From contig NW_003314275.1 of NCBI RefSeq assembly GCF_000143415.4, forward strand, positions 1,685,999-1,749,998: DNA of 64,000 bases. The letters run 5' to 3'. The stretch comes from Selaginella moellendorffii. Its lineage: Eukaryota > Streptophyta > Lycopodiopsida > Selaginellales > Selaginellaceae. Positions within the stretch are counted from its first letter, which is position 1. The number at the start of each line of letters is the position of its first letter. A program made the translations under genes and the position numbers. Positions 36,003-46,508 of this stretch are shown piece after piece. Under the pieces are notes generated by a model. The model had not been told where the DNA came from. It made no database searches and saw nothing but the letters and a program-made list of their open reading frames with translations.

Positions 36003-37105
36003 CAGTCTTAGATCAATCGATCCGCATCATCTCTGGCAAGCAAATGGAAGCCAGACGTTCTGGGAAGGCATGCTGACGAAGCTCTCTGCCAAGAGCTGAT
36101 CCGCTACGGCCAGCTCGTCCAATCCGTGGTGGATGGATTCAACAAAGTCAAGGCATCTCGCTGGTATGGCCTGTGCATTCACGGTAAGTCACAGCTATTC
36201 CCCAACCTCCAGATGGACAAAACCGGCTACACGATCCACAAGTACATCTATGGCAGCACCAGAGATAACGATCGCTCTCGTTTCAACACAGGTACCACCA
36301 AGGAGCCCCACACTGCCTGGTCTGGCTACCTTGCCAATGACAACTCCTTGCGTTTCGGGGCATGAAGCTCACTCGGGACTGGTCGGAGATCGACGCACTC
36401 TTGCCCTTCCTCGGCTGAATCCAGCCAAACCGTCAGTGGCGGCCGGCCCGTGTTGGTGTCCGACCATGTATCCAGGCTCTACACCCATTCCTATCCAGGC
36501 GAGGAATTTGGAAACAATTCACGCTCTCATCGATGCAAACAGGGACGAAGAGCTGAGCATCACGGTGGCCGGCCATAGCTTGGGAGCTTCGCTCGCAACC
36601 CTGTGTGCCTACGACATTGTCAATGAGAGCGTCAACGCAGCTCCCAATGGTAAGGTGATCCCGGTGACCGCATTTGCAATTGGTGGCCCTCAAGTTGGCA
36701 ACCATGCGTTCAAGGTGGCGCCGGAGGGTTGCAAAGGCTGCGAGTCCTCACCGTGGTAAATCCCTTGGATGTGGTTACCAAGCTCCCGGGAAACGCTCTG
36801 GGTTTCGTATCTCACATTGGGGTGCTGCTGGAAGTTGTCCACACCGGCTTGGCTTATCCCAAGCATGAGGGTTAGCGCATGACTTGCAGCTCTATTTGCA
36901 TTTAATAGGCAACAAAGTGGAGCCTTTTAAGTATCACCAACTCGAGCTTCTGAACAGGACTACAGATCTGCTCGCTAACCCAATCGTTCCGCCGAAGTGG
37001 TGGTATGTCCAAGGTGTGGATGTGAATGTCACCGTGGACGAGGAAATAGGGAGGCTACGTTTCAAGCTGACTAATGTCTCTGCAAGTGATCCAGAGTTTA
37101 GCTGA
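36003..37105 (+). pseudogene. Broken lipase, tandem third copy
   Basis: Follows copy 2 from the upstream region on, but the start ATG is deleted (about 36012), 14 bases are missing near 36050, and there are further indels near 36340, 36400, 36440, 36510, 36735 and 36870. The elbow VAGHSLGASLA and the end of the protein (TNVSASDPEFS) survive in different frames. The promoter part (35880-36000) is also duplicated. Confidence 0.9.
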
Positions 37106-37750
37106 GGAACTTTCATGACTTGAAGCCGGTTTGTATTCTCATTACGGTCTCTCTTATCCGAGTTTTCAGATTCTATCAACTTGTCTTGGCTTCGCTGGCA
37201 TAAAAGCTTTGTTCAAGGAATCAGCGGTCTTTGATAGAGTTGCATGAGAAGGCTACAAAGATGTGAGTTCTCAGTCGGGCTTTAAGGTACATCATCGCTA
37301 TCGCGCCTATCTTTTCGCATTGTCTGCCCCGGTATTGCTCAATTTCTTGGATCTCAAATTACACCCGTAGGACTGTAACGCTTTCTACGATTCACGAAAT
37401 CGTTTTTTTTTTTTTTTGTAATTAAATTTTCTTAGCTCGTTCCAACGACGGAGTCTTCACATTTTTTTTTCTTTCCTACAAGCTTGGACTAGTCAAGATG
37501 ATTGTTTTCTACGATCACCAATTCACCACGTCACAGCCGCTATGGTTTTTCTTAATTGTGCTGGCGCGACACCACAAGGAGGTCACTCTCAGGCATGATC
37601 TGTCACAGAGCTCCATTTAAAGAAATCTTTTGCAGGGCACCCCCAAGCTAGAGTATTCATTTTTTGAAAAAACACTGACTTCCACAGGACACCCGCAAGT
37701 GTCGATACTATCTAAATAAAAAGCAGTAGAGATCACTCTTAGACTAGGCG
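37106..37750. other. Spacer and upstream region of the N-methyltransferase-like gene
   Basis: No gene. It holds a poly(T) tract near 37408 and an AT-rich ctaaataaaaag block about 40 nt before the ATG that could serve as a TATA element. Parts match 19350-19900. Confidence 0.5.
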
Positions 37751-39197
37751 ATGGCACTCAGCACCATTCTTGTCAAGCCGGAGCAACTCGACGAGGCCGC
37801 GCTCCGCAATGCAGCACGTGACGTGCTCTCAGCCACCCTTACTCGATTCACGTCGCTGCCGGCCGATGCTCAGCTCACGCAGCTCCTTGAGTTTGTAGAA
37901 TGTACGAAGAGCTCAAAACTAAGGAAAAACTCCTCACACTTTACTTTCTCGTTTTCCCTTCTTCAGCACTCAAGGAGATGCCGCTTGCGCTCCCATCCCA
38001 GCCTGAATTCGATGCATACGAGCTCCCCACCGAGTTTTTCGAGATCATCTTAGGAAAGCGTCTCAAGTTCGGGTAAGGTTTTAATCTTCGGGATTGTTTT
38101 GAGGGGGGTGTTTTCGCCCTTGCAGGGCCTTGTACTTCAAGAACTTTGAGCCCATTGCACTGGACGAGGCCGAGGATGCTATGCTCGAGCTTTACTTCGA
38201 GCGAGCTCGGATCCAAGATGGGCAGACAATACTAGACATTGGTGCTGGATGGGGCGCGGCTTCTTTCTACATTGCAGAAAGATGCCCTCGCAGCCACATC
38301 ACTGCTGTCTGCTCCAAACTTCAAAAGGATTACATTGACAACAAATGCAGGTAAGCTTTTGGTTTCTTTAATTGCTTTCCAAGATCCTAAGCACAAATAA
38401 GTCACTAGCGCTGGTTTTCATTCAGGGAACTTGGCATTTCCAATGTCCGAGCTATAGAGTCCGATATCTGTACACTTGAGTTGAATGAAACTTTTGATCG
38501 GGTTCTTTGCATTGAACTGCTTGAGGTGAGCGATCTCCCTTTTTCTTTCAGAGTCTGGTGAGTCACAAAGATTTGGTACAGTACTTGAAGAACTATAAGC
38601 TACTGTTCGAGAAGATTTCGTCGTGGATGACTCCGGATGGCCTTCTTTTCATTGAGGCCCTGACTCACAAGTCCTTCGCGAGGCATTACCAGGTAGTATA
38701 GCTCTTGGAATAATACATCTCTAAAGAATAATGTTGATGTAGGAAACTCAAGGTGATGAGATGACAGCTTGGATTGGAAAATACTTTCTGAATGGAGGAA
38801 CACTTCTTGCGGACTCCCTGCTTCTCAACTTTCAGGTAAGATAGCAATTTGACAGAACTATCAGTGATTAACAATTGTCCCGACTCAACCAGGATGATCT
38901 ATCCATTGTTGGTCACTGGCGTATCGATGGAAGGCATCATGGTCTTTCCAGGTAAGGCTTGAGTTTCTAAAGAGAAAAGCCAGCCACTAAGCGTTTGAGG
39001 GCAGTGACGCGTACGCAAGACAAATGTCTGAGAATGCGGACTTGATCCGGCCCATATTCAACGACGTCTATGGTAAAGAGCAGGCCAACGTTTGGATGGG
39101 GCGATGGAAAGCTGTGTTTATTTTGTTCGCGGAGATGTATAAGTTTGACAACGGGCAGCAGTGGCTCCTTTCTCATTATCTCTTCAAGAAAAATTAA
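37751..39197 (+). CDS. Coclaurine N-methyltransferase-like (CFA-synthase family) methyltransferase
   Basis: SAM-dependent methyltransferase related to benzylisoquinoline (coclaurine) N-methyltransferases and to cyclopropane-fatty-acid synthases. Multi-exon with short introns, ATG 37751, TAA 39195-39197. Conserved order: ALYFKNFEPIALDEAED, SAM motif ILDIGAGWGAASFYIAERCP, FDRVLCIELLE, YKLLFEKISSWMTPDGLLF, WIGKYFLNGGTLLADSLLL, DDLSIVGHWRIDGRHH, IRPIFNDVYGKEQANVWMG and FILFAEMYKFDNGQQW, ending LFKKN. It has the plant CNMT length and C-terminal half, not the long flavin-containing plant CFA synthase. Its neighbours (decarboxylase, other methyltransferases, UGT) suggest an amine substrate (inference). 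A 5' remnant lies at 19915-20030. Confidence 0.88.
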
Positions 39198-39613
39198 AGG
39201 TTCCTATAGAATATCTTTTGACTTTAATTTCCTAAAGTATAAACTGTCTCCAAAGATTTATGTTTTAGTTGAGCTCAGTGCTGTTCTTACTAGCCGTGTT
39301 ATCACGTCTATGAATGATCTCAAACATGTAATAATATGTTAGTAAGACTTTTGGATGTGGATGTCTGGCTGCCTCCACTTGGGCGCTACAAGACCCTCAA
39401 AAACATTATCAAATGACACAGATGGCTAAAGTCAAGAGGTGGGGTACATGATCCCACATTATCTCCGTGGGTCGCAAAAGTGGGAGTTATTGCAAAGTTG
39501 GCGATAGTGTTCAACGAAGAGAATACCACAACACCACGGATCTAACGTGGGCGGGTGAGTTTCAGAATATATACGCACAGCTTTCCCATCTCAATAGATT
39601 TTGGTTCTTGAGG

Positions 39614-40987
39614 ATGGAGGCCAAGCACTTGCAATCTCGTGTCGCCATAGTCACCTTTCCACTACATGGCCACCAAAATCCGATGATGCGACTGGCGTGT
39701 CGCCTTGCAAACTTGGGAATCCGGGTCACATTCTTCACCAGCAAATGGTTTGAGAAATCCGCAAAACCATCCAAGGCCTACGAGGAGCTCATCAAGGTGG
39801 TGGGCATCGAGGGAGGATTGGATGACAATCAGCTCAACAGCAGCAACGATGCCATCGCCGATGTGTTGCGAGAATCCGAGAAGATGAGACAGCCCTTTGA
39901 GAAGCTAGTGCTCGCCGATGAGGAGGAGAATGGGACGCCATTCGCGTGCTTGATTGTCGACGCGTGCTTCCCATGGCTTCCGGAAGTTCGTCACAGGTTT
40001 GTGGCTGGATTCTGGGCGAGCACCGTTGCTTGTGCGAGTGTCATGGTTACGCTGCCAGACCTCGTAGCGAAAGGATACCTCCCAGCCCAAGGTGAGAAGT
40101 TGCTTTCTCCAGGAGCAAATGGACTAGCTCTAGCAGGCATTCCATTCTACTTCCACACCGCCAACGAGGAGGATCTCAGGATGAGCATCGAGTTTGGGCA
40201 GGTGCTTCTTCATTCTGGGATGAGCTGCCTGCTGCTAAACAGCTTCGAGGGCGCGGAGAAGCAGAGAATCCAAGAGCTCCAGAGCCTGCTGCCTTGTCCG
40301 TGCCTCCCAGTGGGTCCTCTAATGGCGACTGACCAGAATGGGATCGCTCGACACGCTGATCGTTGCCTCGAGTGGCTCGACCAGCAAGAGCCCAAGTCCG
40401 TGGTCTACGTCTCCTTTGGAACGCTCGCGTATGTCTCCGCGCAGCAGTTCGAGGAGCTCGCGCTGGGGCTGGAGTCGAGTGGAGCGTCCTTTCTCTGGGT
40501 GGTCAGGCCTACACTCGTTGACAAGCAAGAAGACGTCGAGACCTTCCTCGAGGAGTTTCGAAAGAGGACGAGCGCGAAAGGTTTGATCGTAGCTTGGGCG
40601 AATCAGCTCCAAATCCTGGCTCATCCATCGGTTGGATTGTTTCTCTCTCACTGCGGCTGGAACTCGACGTTGGAGGCTGTGTGGAGCGGCGTGCCCGTGC
40701 TGGCCTGGCCCCTCTTTGACGAGCAGAACGTTTGCGCTCGCTATCTCGTCCACGACTGGAAGGCCGGCACTCCGATCAGCGACGCTGCACTGGCGAAGTC
40801 GGGCGTGCTTGTAAGTCGGAAGGAAGTCCGAGATGGCGTAAGATCCGGCCTCCGGGACGAGTCTCTTCGCTACAGCATGAAGCGAGCGTCCAAGGCTGCT
40901 CGCGAGGCTGTCCAGCCAGGAGGCTCCTCGTTTTCCAGCATCGAAAAGCTAGTCCTTGCGATTAAAGCCGGATCATGGAGCTCGTAG
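39614..40987 (+). CDS. UDP-dependent glycosyltransferase (UGT, family GT1)
   Basis: Transfers a sugar from a UDP-sugar to a small acceptor. Single exon, 457 residues from ATG 39614 (MEAKHLQSR); the frame is open 49 codons further upstream, but the Pro-His-Gly-His block then falls too far from the start. The presumed catalytic His is in TFPLHGHQNP near the N-terminus. The 44-residue PSPG box is complete, from WANQLQ to FDEQ. Trp at box position 22 and Gln at position 44 are the usual pattern for UDP-glucose users. A TATA-like atatata lies at 39567-39573. It follows the N-methyltransferase-like gene in the same orientation. The acceptor cannot be read from the sequence. Confidence 0.93.
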   Translation: MEAKHLQSRVAIVTFPLHGHQNPMMRLACRLANLGIRVTFFTSKWFEKSAKPSKAYEELIKVVGIEGGLDDNQLNSSNDAIADVLRESEKMRQPFEKLVLADEEENGTPFACLIVDACFPWLPEVRHRFVAGFWASTVACASVMVTLPDLVAKGYLPAQGEKLLSPGANGLALAGIPFYFHTANEEDLRMSIEFGQVLLHSGMSCLLLNSFEGAEKQRIQELQSLLPCPCLPVGPLMATDQNGIARHADRCLEWLDQQEPKSVVYVSFGTLAYVSAQQFEELALGLESSGASFLWVVRPTLVDKQEDVETFLEEFRKRTSAKGLIVAWANQLQILAHPSVGLFLSHCGWNSTLEAVWSGVPVLAWPLFDEQNVCARYLVHDWKAGTPISDAALAKSGVLVSRKEVRDGVRSGLRDESLRYSMKRASKAAREAVQPGGSSFSSIEKLVLAIKAGSWSS

Positions 40988-41176
40988 AATTCTTCGAAGT
41001 ATCGTGAATTCTTCACCCCCTTCTCACACTGGATCATCGTTTCACCATACAAAAACTTCTTTCAACTGCATTGATTTCATCAAATTCGTTTCGTTTTACT
41101 GGTCTTGAATTGAGAACGTTTGGTTTTCTTCTCGAGGGGTATAGCTTAGAGCACTCCTTCGTCTTCGTCTTCCCAG

Positions 41177-42370
41177 ATGGAGGTGGAGTCGCCGGCGCAT
41201 CTCTCCGCGGCGTGCGAGCGCCTGTTGAGCTCGGGCCTCTACTCGGACATCACTTTCCAGACGGGGGACGACTCCACCCCCGCCCACCGCTGCATCCTCG
41301 CGTCCCTGTCGCCAGTGTTTAGCACCATGCTCTCGGCCGGCCTCCAGGAGCAAGAGACCGCCACCATCGCCATCACCGACATGACCACTCCACAGCTCCG
41401 GGCCTTCCTCCTCTTCCTCTACACGGGCCGCCTGGAGCAGCAAAAGGTGGCGGAGTCGGGCTTGGCCGTGCTTGCCGCCTGTCACAAGTACTGCCTCCCG
41501 GGAGCTCTCATGAACGCTTGCGTCGCCGGCCTGTCTCGATCCATCACCTGCGAGAACTGCCTCGGCCTGCTGGAGCTCGCGGATCTCTACGGCCAGGAGA
41601 CGCTGGCTGCCAAGTGCCGGAGCTTTGTCACCAGTCACCTGTCCGAGTTCCTCGATTGCAATGGAAAAGCGCTCGTCTCAAAGAATGCGGAGCTCCTGCT
41701 GGACCTGGTGAGAGAGAGACTGCCACCGCTTGGCTTCCGGGAGATCAAGCTCTGGTTCCGACGATATAACACCCAGAAGGTCCGCTTGCATAAGGTCGTT
41801 CTTCCAGCCGGTAGCACTGTCGCGGAGCTTGTGTCCGAGGTGAATAAGCAGCTCAACCGGCCGAAAAAGCTCAGGGTGTCGCTCCGGATTCTCCAAGTTT
41901 TCAACCATCGGATCGGCCGCATCTTCAAGAGGAAGGATCCCATCTCGGTCATTAGCCAGGAGGAGTCGGACGGTGATGGCCTGCGGGCCGAGGAGGTTCC
42001 ACCGGACGACGAGAAGTCTGTGGCTGGTAAGTCTGTGATTCACGTCCACCACTTCCGGACTGGGACCTGGTCGTATGAAGCTTTCGGAGAGCCGTTTGCA
42101 ATGCACGTTCACCACCAGGAGACTCTTCGCAGGATCAAGCAGAGGATCAAGGCGAGGCTGGCTGTGTCCAACGAAACTTTTGAGAAGTGGAAGTTTGCCA
42201 AGTTCCATACGGTACCAGGCCTGAATGATTATGTTCCCCCGGTTTATCTCGACGACAATATGCCCATGGCGGTGCTTCTGACGGTTGATGGATGCTCGTC
42301 CTCTAGAGCAATGTCAACGTTGCCTCTTGGCATCCACCACACCCAGGATGTCTTGGGGTCTTGCAAGTAG
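41177..42370 (+). CDS. BTB/POZ protein with a USP7/UBP12-type C-terminal region
   Basis: Single exon, 397 residues. Residues 10-115 are a BTB domain (LYSDITFQTG, HRCILASLSPVFSTML, FLLFLYTGRLE), followed by a BACK-like helical stretch (116-165). From about 186 to 345 the sequence follows the C-terminal ubiquitin-like region of USP7 and plant UBP12/13: VRLHKVVLPAGSTVAELVSE, LRILQVFNHRIGRIF, LRAEEVPPDDEK, IHVHHF, FGEPFAMHVHHQETLRRIKQ and FEKWKFAKF. BTB proteins recruit substrates to CUL3 ubiquitin ligases, while this region in USP7 activates the deubiquitinase and binds partners. No catalytic deubiquitinase domain is present here. No intron interrupts the joint, and the sequence is continuous across it. 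Confidence 0.85.
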   Translation: MEVESPAHLSAACERLLSSGLYSDITFQTGDDSTPAHRCILASLSPVFSTMLSAGLQEQETATIAITDMTTPQLRAFLLFLYTGRLEQQKVAESGLAVLAACHKYCLPGALMNACVAGLSRSITCENCLGLLELADLYGQETLAAKCRSFVTSHLSEFLDCNGKALVSKNAELLLDLVRERLPPLGFREIKLWFRRYNTQKVRLHKVVLPAGSTVAELVSEVNKQLNRPKKLRVSLRILQVFNHRIGRIFKRKDPISVISQEESDGDGLRAEEVPPDDEKSVAGKSVIHVHHFRTGTWSYEAFGEPFAMHVHHQETLRRIKQRIKARLAVSNETFEKWKFAKFHTVPGLNDYVPPVYLDDNMPMAVLLTVDGCSSSRAMSTLPLGIHHTQDVLGSCK

Positions 42371-42466
42371 AAAACATATCCTGCTTTCTTTTGAGTATTA
42401 CAACCAATGGGTTGAGCTGACATGAAAAAAAACGAGAAAGTTCTTGTATCCAAGTACCTTGTGAAA

Positions 42467-45400
42467 TTAAGCTGCTACAACGTTGTCTAATGCGTCCTCG
42501 GTGTTCAACACTTCTACCAGTTCGACATCCAAAATATCTTTCCGAGGATTAGCAGCGGCAACTATAACTCGAACGGCATCACCAGCTTCTAGCTTCACGT
42601 TGGTACTCACCGATGTATGCAATCCCACCTGCAACTCACATTAGCCAGCTTATAGAAAACAGGAAACACTGAAAACTTCATACCTCCTTGATGGAGACGA
42701 CAACTTGTCCGTCTTTGACCCTGACTACCGACGCTTCATACAGCTCGTCCCTGGGCCGCCTCCGCAGATACTCAATAAGCCAGTACCTAGAGGACGCGTT
42801 TCCCAATTTTCTCGCCTCCTTCGTTTTCAAGTTGGCTAGCATAATTGCTGCCTCGAGCTGGCTACTGCTAAGCGGTGGAGACTTTTTGCGAAGGGCTGCT
42901 TTGACCTGTTAACCAAAGCGATCACGTTTTAACAAATCGTCAGTAAAAGAGGACAAGGAGAACCTGGTAGTGTGCCAACAAGTCACTATATCGTCTGATT
43001 GGAGAAGTAAACTGAACGTATCCAGGTAGGCCCAAACTAGAGTGCTGTAGCGGTTTGGTGCAGTTCATCTCGACAGCCATGTCTGACTGTCCTCTGTATG
43101 GCAAGGCCAGAATCTTCTCGTTGCCGTAAGCAGCTATGGCCTCGCCACACAGAATCATCATCTCTGAAACAAGTTGTCCAGAGGGACTGGTCATGTCGAT
43201 CACCTGAAGCTTGATTTCGGGCTCAAACGAATCTGGATTGGTTACTTTGACTTCTATCTGCCGAGTGGATAAATCAACTGCACCCTGCTTACAACATCCT
43301 CAAAGATCAACCACTGAAGCTAAATTAAACAACAAGCACCTGAGAAAGTCGCCATTCATAACGGAGTCTGGCAGCCTTCGCCAGCAAATTTAGCTCACGC
43401 TCTTCGTCTAGTTGATACATTATAAGCTCCGTTGCAGAGTCATATGAGAGTCGCATCGACGGTTTTATCACTGAGCTGCATACCGAAGACTCTGCAATGC
43501 TTGAAACACCAAACTTGATTTTCCAGAGGTCCAGGTAGGCTAGCAAGCAATACACACCTGCCATCTTTGTCGAGGATGACGGACACACTCACAGCGCAGC
43601 ATTCCGTGTTCTGCCTAAGGCTCATCGGTCCAGTAGCTAAGTTCATGGGAAACATGGGAATCGTTTTCTCTGGCAGGTAAACGGTCGTTCCTCGGTGTTT
43701 TGCTTCTCTATTAGTCTCAGGTTAGCCTAGCACAACAAATCAACACACGTGCACGCACCTTTCAATTATATGTTCCGGCTCTACCCATCTTGTCGGATCC
43801 GCAATGTGAATCCAAATTTTCACACGACCGTCGGGGAGCTCAGTCGCGCTCAATCCATCATCGATCTAGAAATGAATGTCAGGAAGCACAACGATAGACC
43901 AAAACACAAACCTCTTCAGTAGAATCTGAATCAATGGTGTAAACCTTCATGGCTGTTAAATCGACTCTAGAATCCTGATCAGACATCAAATTCCAGGCTT
44001 TAGAAAATTTAAGAATGAATAAAGCGCACCTTATTTTGATCAAGACATGGCTCCTCTTCAAGAAGCTTTGCAGCCGCAATATGCTCGTCAGAAAAAGCAG
44101 TCGGAATTTTGGACTTTAGCAGTTCCACATTTACGTGAAACGGAAGAATACCTATGCCGATCAAAACATCTAGAGCAGATTCAGGAGACTTCTGCTGTCC
44201 CAAGGCCTCCAAAACCTGGAATATATTAAATCAGAATCAAACTTTGATGCAACGTGAGTAGCTTACCTCTTTTGCCAAGTTCTTCTGAGTTTCATCGGCA
44301 AACGCATCTAACGCAAATTCCTGCAGAGCTTCTACGCGGGCGAGCGCGAACTTTTCCGAGGACCAACTGGTGGGAGATGGCTTTGAATCATGAGACTGTG
44401 CTAAGGCGGACTTGACCATGTTGATAAAATTCACCAGCTCCATTCGAGCGGTTTCCTCGACATTATACTGGTGTTGTAACTCCTGCACCTGATAAACAGA
44501 AAGATCAAACATGAGAGACAATGATGTCGAGCTTACCTCTGCACTAGACCGCGGTTCGTAAAAGACAACAGGCCCTTTTTGCTTGCGCCTAAAGAACACT
44601 TGCTTTGAAGATAGCATACAATGCGTTGCATAGTACTCAACGTGGGAAACATCCCCAAAAAGCACCTGCAATTGCAAGGCAGACAAGTCAACCATTTCAA
44701 CAAAAACGTCGACTCACAAACTTTGGCTAGCTTCTTTGAACTTATGGATTTCTCCTCTGACTCAACCAGCTCGTGCCATGCAATTTCTATAAGAGACAAG
44801 TCCTGCAAAACGCAAAATTGTTTCATAAGAAAAAATGAAAGAACAAAAAAAACCTGTATGGCTTCCGTTTGCTTCAGGAACTCAACGATGTCTTCTGGTT
44901 TAAACGTTTCTACATCTGGAACAACGTATCTTACTTTCCCAGGCTTCACCGAGTGGGAATTTCCATACTGCAAATACGCTATAGCATTAGTTAAAGAGCA
45001 TACTTCTTCCAAAGCTCTGAAAGAATAGTCACCTGGTCTATGGCAATCCAGTTCTTCTTCCCTTCCGGCCTATCCACAACCGCACAAACAAGCTTGCCAT
45101 CTTTTACAAGCTCTACAAGCATTCCTTTGCGAAAAATTTGATCGCCGGACGTCGCGACTTCCTCGCTCGCGCTCACTCTCAACTCTAGATACCTGCGAAG
45201 AATCCAAAAGAAACCAGCTAGAAGAAAGCACAAGGATTCTATAGACAATGCCCATACCTCCCCCTGATTCTTTCCTTCTTCTTTTCTCGCGTCTCCACAA
45301 ACAGACCGACAAGCTGCTTGATACTGGCAAGGCCATCGCTCCATTTCCTACTCAGCAATCCATAGCTGCTACTCCAGGGGCCTCCAATCCCTCCCCGCAT

Positions 45401-45592
45401 CGCCGACGAAGTCGTAAAACTCCTCCTGTTCCCTCGCCTGCCAAGCAAAACCCTGCGCGACGAAGAATCCCGCCGCGACGACGATACCACCCCTGCCGCC
45501 GCCACTCGATCAATGCCACGCCCTGACGATGGCACCATCGCCATTGTCGCGTGCAGCGCGGAAGACAAGCAGGCTGCACAGAATCGCCCCAT
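42467..45592 (-). CDS. RNR1: Organellar ribonuclease II family exoribonuclease (RNR1-like)
   Basis: A 3'-5' exoribonuclease that matures and degrades chloroplast and mitochondrial RNA, including rRNA. ATG at 45592 opens a Ser/Arg-rich presumed transit peptide of about 90 residues (SSSRRVLLGRRGNRRSF). Downstream exons give YLELRVSASEEVAT, GMLVELVKDGKLVCAVVD, VDLSALQLQVLFGDVSH, a predicted IHIADPTRWVEPE-type RNB block near 43790, GPMSLRQNTECCAVSVSV, and the RNB end GLPGYVQFTSPIRRYSDLLA near 42960-43040. A last short exon ends VEVLNTEDALDNVVAA, TAA at 42467-42469. Many short introns. The length and order fit Arabidopsis RNR1, which is essential in plastids. Confidence 0.88.
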
Positions 45593-45821
45593 AAGCGCCG
45601 CGACGAGCGGCGCTCAGCAAAGCATGGCAAATGCGGGACGCGAATCAATCGAAGCACGCGGAACTGGGATCCAAGAGCCCTATCGCAGCTCTTTCACATA
45701 AACCCTATCTCTAAAACCCTCCCCTGTTCTAGGGCAAAACTAGGGTTCTTCATTATCCCCATTATTACATACAAAAGGGGTAAAATGTTCTTCGAAAAAT
45801 CAAGGAAAGAATTCCCAGTGG

Positions 45822-46355
45822 TCACTTGGAGCTCCCAGAGGCGTCGATCTGGCCCTCTTTCTCCTCGGCCTCCTTCTCTCTCGCCTCCTTCTCCTTCTTC
45901 TCCCTCTCGCGACGATCCAAAATCTCGAGCTCCACCGCATCCCAGCTCGACCGATGCGTCGGCAAATGCTTGGATCGCTCGTAGCCCTCGTCGCGGATCC
46001 TGATCTTGTGCCCCTCGGGCACCTCCCACGGCTTCCACTCGATCATCTTGGGGATGAGCTTGAGCTCGTCCTCGGCCTGCTTGATGAGCTCCTCCACTTG
46101 CCCACACCCAATCCTCTCCTCGATCTTCTCCCAATCCTCCTCCTCCTGGCACACCTTGAGCCGCGCGTTCGTGATCTTGAGCACCGCCTGCTTGTAGAAC
46201 GCCTCCTCGGGGATGCTCTCCGCCGCGAGCAGCGTCCGCTGGTAGAGCCCCAGGAGCTTCTCCCGCGCTTGCGGCTCCACCCGGAGGCCCGTGATCCCTG
46301 TGGATTTCTTCACCTTGGCCAGCAGCGGACCCGGATGGAAGCGCCGCGCCCACAT
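45822..46355 (-). CDS. NDUFA5: Mitochondrial complex I subunit NDUFA5 (B13)
   Basis: An accessory subunit of NADH:ubiquinone oxidoreductase, on the matrix arm. Single exon, 177 residues: PLLAKVKKSTGITGLRVEP at the start, then QEEEDWEKIEERIGCGQVEE and LIPKMIEWKPWEVPE. This is the plant NDUFA5 signature. The last 40 residues are Glu/Lys-rich (KEKEAREKEAEEKEGQ), longer than usual and likely disordered. It lies 229 bp upstream of the divergent spacing to RNR1 and shares its orientation. Confidence 0.92.
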   Translation of the reverse strand: MWARRFHPGPLLAKVKKSTGITGLRVEPQAREKLLGLYQRTLLAAESIPEEAFYKQAVLKITNARLKVCQEEEDWEKIEERIGCGQVEELIKQAEDELKLIPKMIEWKPWEVPEGHKIRIRDEGYERSKHLPTHRSSWDAVELEILDRREREKKEKEAREKEAEEKEGQIDASGSSK

Positions 46356-46508
46356 TCTCGATCTAGCGCCAAAACCCTCGCGAGCCCTCCCCTGTTTTCA
46401 GCCCTGTTTTTAGGGCTACCGCAAGAACCCTAATTCACAGAGTTTTAACCATTATTATAAAGGTCGTTACTTTCGCGAGACTACTACCACCATAGCTAGA
46501 AGAAACCA

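Noticed and set aside
36126-36759. Separate lipase genes in this interval
   Set aside because: The frames are pieces of one broken lipase shifted by indels.
39467-39613. N-terminal extension of the UGT
   Set aside because: The first ATG that places the catalytic His at the usual distance is 39614; the upstream frame overlaps a TATA-like element.
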